From: an uncultured Lachnospiraceae bacterium
GTDB taxonomy: Bacteria > Bacillota > Clostridia > Lachnospirales > Lachnospiraceae
Assembly (NCBI GenBank): GCA_905235345.1
Contig: CAJOLO010000051.1
Location: 1-12,257 of the forward strand
Direction of reading: 5' to 3'
DNA length: 12,257 bases
Position numbers and translations under genes: made by a program. The notes below the pieces were generated by a model. The model saw nothing but the letters and a program-made list of their open reading frames with translations. It searched no databases and had not been told where the DNA came from. Below are positions 7,105-12,257 of the stretch, piece after piece; positions within the stretch are counted from its first letter, which is position 1, and each line of letters opens with the position of its first letter.

Positions 7105-7204
7105 CATACGATTTTGTGCATAAATGAAGGCTTTTTACGTTGTCCGGTAAGGTGAGGCTGAATACAATATTTTCTTAATATTTTGTGAAAATGAGTAAAA
7201 GATA

Positions 7205-7232
7205 TTTAAAAAATAAAAATTTGTGATATAAT
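7205..7232 (+). promoter_or_regulatory. likely promoter of the ABC-transporter operon
   Basis: A perfect TATAAT (7227-7232) with an extended -10 TG (7224-7225) lies 16 bases after a weak -35, TTTAAA (7205-7210). It would give a leader of about 120 bases. A second possible start uses TTGACC (7241-7246) with TAGAAT (7262-7267) at a short 15-base spacing. No clear operator or riboswitch is seen in the leader. Confidence 0.55.
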
Positions 7233-7343
7233 TATCCACGTTGACCTTATATAAGCATTTTTAGAATAACATTTATACTAATATCCGTAATCGTGCGTGT
7301 GAGCAGATAGTAAGAGGATGGGTCGATATAAGTATGTTATCTT

Positions 7344-7361
7344 GGAGGAAGAATTTTATTG
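7344..7361 (+). promoter_or_regulatory. ribosome binding site that fixes a TTG start
   Basis: GGAGG at 7344-7348 is ten bases before TTG at 7359-7361, which opens the ABC ATPase frame (M-DKVVIEV). The two nearest upstream ATG codons (7318 and 7334) are out of frame, so TTG is the only sensible start. A TTG start usually lowers translation compared with ATG. Confidence 0.75.
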
Positions 7362-8075
7362 GACAAGGTTGTAATAGAGGTTAAGGATTTATATAAGATA
7401 TTTAAGGTAGGTTCTTCTGAGGTTCATGCATTGGATGGAGTGGATTTTAAAGTGTATGAGGGCGAGTTCTGTGCTATTGTCGGAACATCGGGCTCAGGAA
7501 AATCAACACTGCTTAATATGCTGGCAGGTCTTGAGAAACCTACAAAGGGTGAAGTGATAATTGACGGGCAGCATATTGAGAAGATGAATGAGAAGAAGCT
7601 GGTTAAGTTCAGACGGGAGAATGTAGGTTTTATATTCCAGTCATTTAATCTTTTAGGAACAATGAATGCATTAGAGAATGTGGCACTTCCGTTATCATTC
7701 AGAGGTGTTCCCAAGGAGATAAGGCTAAAAAAGGCAATTAAGATGTTGAAGCTGGTAGGTCTTAAGGAGCATGCGTTACATAAGCCGAATCAGATGTCCG
7801 GAGGACAGCAGCAGAGAGTCGGAATGGCAAGGGCGTTGGTCGTTAACCCTAAGATAATGTTTGCGGATGAGCCAACCGGTAATCTGGATTCGAAGACATC
7901 AAAGGAAATGATGAGTCTTATGCGACAGGTGGTTAATGAACATCATAAAACACTGGTTATGGTAACCCATGATGACAGTCTTGCCGCAATTGCCGACAGA
8001 GTTATTAGAATTGTAGATGGCAAGATTGTTAAGATTGAGAACAGAAGAACAAAAGCAGTGGAGGAATTGGTATAA
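7359..8075 (+). CDS. MacB/LolD-type ABC transporter ATPase
   Basis: The product (238 aa) is the cytoplasmic nucleotide-binding subunit that should power the permease two genes downstream. All ABC motifs are present: Walker A GTSGSGKST (42-50), Q-loop Q94 in FIFQSFNLL, signature MSGGQQQR (146-153), Walker B IMFADEP (166-172) with the catalytic E171, D-loop GNLDSKT, and H-loop His204. The FQSFNLL and LENVALPL motifs and the overall length are characteristic of the MacB/LolD/FtsE branch, which acts with FtsX-type permeases in extrusion or mechanotransmission rather than ordinary import. The start is TTG with GGAGG ten bases upstream. Its TAA stop overlaps the ATG of the next gene by one base (TAATG), a sign of translational coupling. 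Confidence 0.95.
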   Translation: MDKVVIEVKDLYKIFKVGSSEVHALDGVDFKVYEGEFCAIVGTSGSGKSTLLNMLAGLEKPTKGEVIIDGQHIEKMNEKKLVKFRRENVGFIFQSFNLLGTMNALENVALPLSFRGVPKEIRLKKAIKMLKLVGLKEHALHKPNQMSGGQQQRVGMARALVVNPKIMFADEPTGNLDSKTSKEMMSLMRQVVNEHHKTLVMVTHDDSLAAIADRVIRIVDGKIVKIENRRTKAVEELV

Positions 8076-9973
8076 TGAGATATGTAAAAAAGGCGATGAT
8101 GACAATGAATAAAAGAATGATAGCATTGACAACGGTTTTTGTGTTAGGAATTTCGGTTTTTGGCAATGTACCCGGCAATGTGTATGAAGTCAATGCAACC
8201 TCTGTGGATGCTAGCACCACACCAGGTACGGAAGCTGCAAGTACAGAGGCTGCAACCGTAGGTGCTGCAGCGAATTCATCGGATACTAAAACCGACATAG
8301 ATCCTAACGGGACTCTTGGAAAGAATTCTGATGTCGGTGTCGAGGTTACAGAATCCATTACCGGAGTGGCAGGCAAAGATGTTACGGTGTCGTTTAAGCT
8401 TACTTCGGGAAATGCTAACACCATAAAAATCAGAAGCGTATATCCTGTAATAGATACGATGTTTCCTTTTGAAACAAGTGGAGACGCATATAAGGTGATT
8501 TCATCAGGAGAAGATGCGAATCAACAGATAGCATTAGATGCAACATATACATTAAAAGCACGTTCCGATCTGGAAAATGGTTACCAAAGTGTCAGATTTA
8601 TCGGAGAATACAGTAAATTTGCTGAAGATGGCACATCAAAAGATTATTATGTGATTAAAACTATTAATATATATTTTTCTGCAACAGCGCCTGCGACGGA
8701 GACAAAAACGACTACCGAATCCCAAAAAAGTTCAAGCAAGAAAACAGAGACTACAACGAAAACGGTTACTGCTAATGATGATGATGATGACGACGATTCG
8801 GATGATTCGTATGGCGGTGGTTCATATTCAACAGGAGGATATAGTGGTGGAGGATCCTCAGGCGATGATGGCGAGTCAGAGGCACCTAAACTTATAATCG
8901 ATGGGTTTGATACGGATCCTGCGAAAGTAATGGCTGGTGACAGCTTTAAGATGACTATTCATGTTACTAATTCATCTAAGACCACTAATGTTTGCAATGG
9001 TAAATTCTTGATCGGAGATGAAGCAGGCAACTTTCTTCCAACATCGGGATCCAATGCAGTATTTGTTGAAAAGATTGGCGCCGGAGAGACAGGTGATATT
9101 GAGATTGAATTAAAGACTTCGGCTGATCTGGCACAGAAGAATTACAGACTTATGCTCAAAGGCGACTTTGATGACGGAAAGGGTAATAATTTCTCTGCGA
9201 GTGAGAGTGTGTATCTTCCTGTATATCAGGAAATTAAGATGAATATTACTGATGCTTCCATGACGCCTGAGTCTATCGGTATAGGTTCGCAGGGCAGTCT
9301 TGTATTTACCATTAACAATCAGAGTAGTGCAGGAGTATATAATGTCAGTGTTTCTTCTGATGATGAAGCAGTAAGTACTCAGGATAGTTATGTTGGTAAT
9401 ATTGCTGCCAATTCTTCTGCATATGCTACGCTTGAAGTTAAGGGAGAGAAAGATAATTCCGATAAGGGAACTATTCAGGTGAAGATAACTTATGAAGATT
9501 CCGATGGTGAAAAGGGAGAAATGGTGCTGCCGGTAGCATGCCTTGTAGGAGTAGATGCATATAGTGATGATATGTTTGATGACGATTATTACGAGGATGA
9601 GGATTATGAAGAAGGAATCACGTGGTGGATATGGCTTATAATCGGTATTGCGGTAGTTGTCGTTATTATTGTTATTGTAATACTGATAAAGAAAAAGAAG
9701 AAGAAACTTGCCAAACTTATGGAAGAAGATGACGACTCAGATTTCTTTGGTGATAGTAAGACAGAAGAAACGGAAGATAAGTCAGCTCTTACCGGTGAGG
9801 ATGAGTCGGGAGAAACAGAAGATAAGTCAGATTTTATCGATGAGGATAAGCCGGAGGAATCAGAAGGCGGAGAAAAGTCTTATGGAGATATAATTTTTGG
9901 CAACAGTGAGATAGATAAAGATTATATGGATAAAGCGGAATTTGAATATGGAGATTCCGGGGATACAAAGTAA
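8075..9973 (+). CDS. secreted, membrane-anchored adhesin-like protein of the ABC operon
   Basis: The product has 632 aa. A long positively charged signal peptide (about 1-41, likely cut after VNA) is followed by a Thr/Ala-rich linker and a beta-rich domain (about 86-205). A Ser/Thr-rich segment, an Asp run (235-241) and a Gly/Ser/Tyr-rich linker (247-263) come next. Two further beta-rich domains (about 270-385 and 386-492), starting with PKLIIDGFDTDPAKVMAGDSF, look like the CARDB/NEW3-type Ig-like folds of COG1361 S-layer-like proteins. An acidic patch (497-513) precedes one TM helix (517-538), a KKKKKK stop-transfer sequence and an acidic cytoplasmic tail (550-632) with a repeated ETEDKS. 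GGAGG ten bases upstream supports the ATG at 8075. It sits where a MacA/HlyD adaptor would be in MacAB operons but has no adaptor motifs, so its role with the transporter is inferred from position only. Confidence 0.85.
   Translation: MRYVKKAMMTMNKRMIALTTVFVLGISVFGNVPGNVYEVNATSVDASTTPGTEAASTEAATVGAAANSSDTKTDIDPNGTLGKNSDVGVEVTESITGVAGKDVTVSFKLTSGNANTIKIRSVYPVIDTMFPFETSGDAYKVISSGEDANQQIALDATYTLKARSDLENGYQSVRFIGEYSKFAEDGTSKDYYVIKTINIYFSATAPATETKTTTESQKSSSKKTETTTKTVTANDDDDDDDSDDSYGGGSYSTGGYSGGGSSGDDGESEAPKLIIDGFDTDPAKVMAGDSFKMTIHVTNSSKTTNVCNGKFLIGDEAGNFLPTSGSNAVFVEKIGAGETGDIEIELKTSADLAQKNYRLMLKGDFDDGKGNNFSASESVYLPVYQEIKMNITDASMTPESIGIGSQGSLVFTINNQSSAGVYNVSVSSDDEAVSTQDSYVGNIAANSSAYATLEVKGEKDNSDKGTIQVKITYEDSDGEKGEMVLPVACLVGVDAYSDDMFDDDYYEDEDYEEGITWWIWLIIGIAVVVVIIVIVILIKKKKKKLAKLMEEDDDSDFFGDSKTEETEDKSALTGEDESGETEDKSDFIDEDKPEESEGGEKSYGDIIFGNSEIDKDYMDKAEFEYGDSGDTK
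8777..8809 (+). repeat. GAT/GAC codon repeat encoding an Asp run
   Basis: Four GAT codons, two GAC codons and another GAT encode seven aspartates (residues 235-241), followed by TCG-GAT-GAT-TCG. It lies in the linker between extracellular domains. The pure GAT part is short (12 bases), so slippage is possible but not shown. Confidence 0.6.
9767..9829 (+). repeat. tandem repeat in the cytoplasmic tail
   Basis: The peptide ETEDKS occurs at residues 565-570 and again at 580-585, a 15-residue period, each followed by a related acidic segment. The DNA copies differ at only one base over the repeated hexapeptide, suggesting a fairly recent duplication. Confidence 0.5.
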
Positions 9974-10067
9974 ATGACAGACTATTTGATTCTTTTACAT
10001 TGTCTTTAAGGAGAGAGAACGGAAAAACAATATTGTTATACAATCAATATATGAGGATGATTAACAG

Positions 10068-11681
10068 ATGAAATTTTCAGATATTTTGGGGATGAGCTTG
10101 TCAAATCTATGGCGTAGAAAGATTCGTACCTTTCTGACAGTGCTGGGGGTAGTAATCGGTACAGCATCTATTGTAGTAATGTTGTCACTTGGACTTGGAT
10201 TAAGACAGGCTATGATGGCAGAGGTAAGTTCCGCCGGAGGACTTACAGAGATATATGTTACATCAGAGGCTGATTACGGCGAGGGAGAGCTACTGCTGGA
10301 TGACAGTACAATTGAAAAACTGATGCAGATCGATAATGTTAAAAGTATTCAGCCACAGCTTTATTTCACAATGCCTTTGCTCGCCGGTAAATATGAGAGC
10401 GATGATATAACTATAGTAGGAGTTACGCAGGAATATCTCAAGGATATAGAGCTGGAAAGGGGTAAGAAACCGGAATCTGTTTCCGACGGAAGTCTTACAC
10501 TTTTATTCGGCAATCAGGTTCTTAAAGAATCATTTTATGAATCAAATACAGGAATATATCCGTATTATGATAGGGAAGAGGTTCCTGATGTTGATGTTAT
10601 GAAGACTGCAGTTTTTGGTGGAATCTATAAAGAGCAGGATGATATAGACACAGATACGGACAGCACGACAACAACAATGGTACAGAATGATGTGGATCCG
10701 ATATTTACAAGTGACAGCGATGATTTTGATACAGATTTTTCTGACACGAATGATTTTAGCAGTGATTCCTATGATGATAATTCTGCAGATACTGAAAATG
10801 ATCAGGATAATAGCGGTTTAAGTCCTGTAGAAATACCGGATTCTTCGAATACCGATGAAGGAAATGTATTTGATCCGTTTGATGATTTGATGGATGATAA
10901 TAATAGTGGTGGCAGTGCTTCGGTATTTACCTCGGACGTCAAAAGGGTTGCTGTCAAGGTATCCGGAATTACAGTGGGATCTGAATCGGATTACTCTGAT
11001 TTTTCTTATAACTGTTATGCTGATATAGATAGCCTTAAGGCATTTATCAAGAAGAACTATGGACTGAATGATATAGTTCCTGAGCAGCCGCTTGATAAGA
11101 ATGGGAAACCATACAAGGATTTAAAGTATACGCAGCTTGTGGTTAATGTCGACGGATCGGACAATGTTGAGGAAGTGCTTCAGACAATTCAGGATATGGG
11201 ATATCGCGGTGATGCCAATAAGGAATGGATTGAGGAAACAGAGAAACAGTTCATGATAATTGAGGCAGTGCTTGGTGGAATCGGTGCGGTTGCCATGTTA
11301 GTTGCAGCAATAAGTATTGCTAATACCATGACCATGTCCACGTATGAACGTACTAAAGAGATAGGTGTAATGAAAGTGCTTGGATGCAGTCTTTCCAATA
11401 TACGTTCCATGTTTCTTTCTGAAGCTGCATTTATCGGATTTATCGGCGGTGTTGTCGGCATAGCATTAAGCTTTATTTTGTCAGTGGTTGTCAATCATTT
11501 TATAGCCCCTACCGTCATGGAAGATTATGGATTTGGGGATGTTGCAAAGATATCGGTTATTCCGCCGTGGCTCATTCTTGTAGCGATAGTGTTTGCGACT
11601 ATAATAGGTATGTTGGCAGGATTTTTCCCGGCACAACGCGCAACTAAGCTTAGTCCTCTGGCTGCTATACGTAATGAATGA
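10068..11681 (+). CDS. MacB/FtsX-family ABC transporter permease with an acidic insert
   Basis: The product (537 aa) is the membrane subunit matching the ATPase at 7359-8075. The N terminus (LSNLWRRKIRTFLTVLGVVIG) leads into TM1 (about 20-42), as in MacB. A large extracellular MacB-PCD-like domain (about 43-397) follows, then TM2 (398-420), TM3 (453-478) and TM4 (500-520). The cytoplasmic segment STYERTKEIGVMKVLGCS (424-441) is the typical coupling region for the ATPase, and the end PAQRATKLSPLAAIRNE is the usual MacB C terminus. Residues about 190-285 are an Asp/Ser/Asn-rich, low-complexity insert that makes the extracellular part longer than usual. The gene begins 94 bases after the secreted-protein gene; its ribosome binding site is modest (GAGG, 11 bases away). 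The family exports peptides or lipoproteins or transmits force across the membrane; the substrate is unknown. Confidence 0.92.
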   Translation: MKFSDILGMSLSNLWRRKIRTFLTVLGVVIGTASIVVMLSLGLGLRQAMMAEVSSAGGLTEIYVTSEADYGEGELLLDDSTIEKLMQIDNVKSIQPQLYFTMPLLAGKYESDDITIVGVTQEYLKDIELERGKKPESVSDGSLTLLFGNQVLKESFYESNTGIYPYYDREEVPDVDVMKTAVFGGIYKEQDDIDTDTDSTTTTMVQNDVDPIFTSDSDDFDTDFSDTNDFSSDSYDDNSADTENDQDNSGLSPVEIPDSSNTDEGNVFDPFDDLMDDNNSGGSASVFTSDVKRVAVKVSGITVGSESDYSDFSYNCYADIDSLKAFIKKNYGLNDIVPEQPLDKNGKPYKDLKYTQLVVNVDGSDNVEEVLQTIQDMGYRGDANKEWIEETEKQFMIIEAVLGGIGAVAMLVAAISIANTMTMSTYERTKEIGVMKVLGCSLSNIRSMFLSEAAFIGFIGGVVGIALSFILSVVVNHFIAPTVMEDYGFGDVAKISVIPPWLILVAIVFATIIGMLAGFFPAQRATKLSPLAAIRNE

Positions 11682-11702
11682 TGAAAATATATATCTGAAA
11701 AT

Positions 11703-11830
11703 AAACAGGCTATTAGCTGAACATTTTTGGCTTAAGTTTATGGAAAGACAATATGCTTATAAAAGAATACAATCAAACAAAGTAAGTGTCGGAATGTAGA
11801 TTGAGTATGTTTAAGCGAGCCTGTTTTTTT
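11703..11830. terminator. long-loop inverted repeat with T run at the end of the ABC operon
   Basis: AAACAGGCT (11703-11711) and AGCCTGTTT (11818-11826) form a perfect 9-bp inverted repeat that runs into a T tract (11824-11830) on the + strand. The loop is 106 bases, far longer than in a normal terminator, with a second possible pairing inside (GCTTAA 11730-11735 with TTAAGC 11811-11816). The right arm lies within the last codons of the convergent AraC-family gene. It could be an inefficient terminator of the ABC operon or a structured RNA end. Confidence 0.4.
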
Positions 11831-12257
11831 GATGATTCATGCGAAATTGTTTCGGGGTGATATTATATTTTTTACGGAAGCATCTGATGAGATGGCTGCA
11901 ATCGGAAAAACCTGTTTCGCCGGCGATTTCCGTAAGGTCAAGCCCTGTGAACAGCAACAGGTTCTCTGCTTTGTTCAAACGTATAAATTCTATATACTGT
12001 TTACAACTTTGACCAAACTGCTTATGAAAAAGCTTTGCAAAGTAGGAGTAACTCATGTTGCACATATGAGCCAGATTCTCAATATTAATATTTTCGCTTG
12101 AATGTTCATCGATATAAATCAGAATATCCTGCAGGGAATATTCATTCTGTTCCTCAATGGTGTCTGTCTGCATAAGATATCCGTTATAGTACCAGCTCCT
12201 GAGAATTTTGACCATCAATTCTGACAGCATGGTGTATATATAGGAATTGTATCCGTA
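11811..12257 (-). CDS. AraC-family transcriptional regulator, C-terminal part
   Basis: The frame is open from the right edge of the window to TAA at 11811-11813, giving 148 residues. An internal ATG at 12228-12230 is probably not the start, because the frame continues without a stop through the last 27 bases and AraC regulators normally have about 280-300 residues with an N-terminal sensor domain. The visible part holds both helix-turn-helix motifs of the AraC DNA-binding domain: NIENLAHMCNMSYSYFAKLF with FIRLNKAENLL, and LTEIAGETGFSDCSHLIRCFRKKY, followed by the typical ITPKQFR. The missing N-terminal part would define the effector. It converges with the ABC operon, and nothing shows that it regulates it. 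Confidence 0.9.
   Translation of the reverse strand, partial: YGYNSYIYTMLSELMVKILRSWYYNGYLMQTDTIEEQNEYSLQDILIYIDEHSSENINIENLAHMCNMSYSYFAKLFHKQFGQSCKQYIEFIRLNKAENLLLFTGLDLTEIAGETGFSDCSHLIRCFRKKYNITPKQFRMNHQKNRLA

Noticed and set aside
9974..10009. 11-codon reading frame starting directly after the secreted-protein stop
   Set aside because: Only a weak ribosome binding site and no recognisable peptide; likely chance.
10026..10044. AACAATATTGTT palindrome and adjoining ATTGT-TAT-ACAAT as an internal promoter or operator
   Set aside because: AT-rich symmetric words are common here; no -35 is present at the proper distance.
1..12257. tRNA, rRNA, CRISPR arrays, transposase or phage genes
   Set aside because: No cloverleaf, regularly spaced repeat array, transposase or integrase motif was seen on either strand.

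Overview
The window looks like chromosomal DNA from an anaerobic, spore-forming, flagellated Firmicute, most likely a member of the Lachnospiraceae (Roseburia/Lachnospira/Butyrivibrio type). This rests on an AT-rich composition with purine-rich GGAGG ribosome binding sites and TATAAT-type promoters, a dipicolinate synthase pair (spore-specific), a FliD-like flagellar cap relative, and a Gram-positive MacB-like ABC operon with very acidic extracellular segments. No taxonomic search was possible, so the assignment is inference.

Layout. (1) 1-257: the acidic C-terminal tail of an unidentified + strand gene, ended by a clear hairpin terminator. (2) 313-3733, minus strand: an apparent operon dpaA-dpaB-asparagine synthase, behind a promoter whose -10 resembles the mother-cell sigma (SigK/SigE) consensus. 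DpaA/DpaB make dipicolinic acid for the spore core; the third gene is a full glutamine-dependent asparagine synthetase. (3) 3806-5405, plus strand: an EamA/DMT 10-TM transporter behind a strong sigma-A promoter and a ~200-nt leader that contains a ~105-bp nested inverted-repeat element, followed by a separately promoted gene for a 121-aa helical protein. (4) 5628-6911, minus strand: an unusual FliD-like protein without the FliD N-terminal region; a bidirectional terminator sits between it and the 121-aa gene. (5) 6912-7358: a divergent promoter region with a 16-bp dyad. (6) 7359-11681, plus strand: a three-gene export-type operon (ABC ATPase, secreted/membrane-anchored adhesion-like protein, MacB/FtsX permease). 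(7) 11811-12257, minus strand: the C-terminal part of an AraC-family regulator that runs off the window end, convergent with the ABC operon.

How the genes work together. The dpa-asn cluster is a plausible sporulation unit. The ABC operon probably forms one mechanotransmission-type complex: the ATPase and permease resemble MacB, while the middle gene takes the place normally held by a MacA/HlyD adaptor. The EamA gene, the 121-aa gene and the FliD-like gene have no obvious shared pathway, although the last two may both relate to motility.

The points most worth a second look are the asparagine synthetase inside the dipicolinate operon, the MITE-like or RNA-like element at 3900-4004, the N-terminally stripped FliD relative, and the ABC system with an adhesin-like partner and matching acidic segments. 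Nothing here proves a wholly new system.
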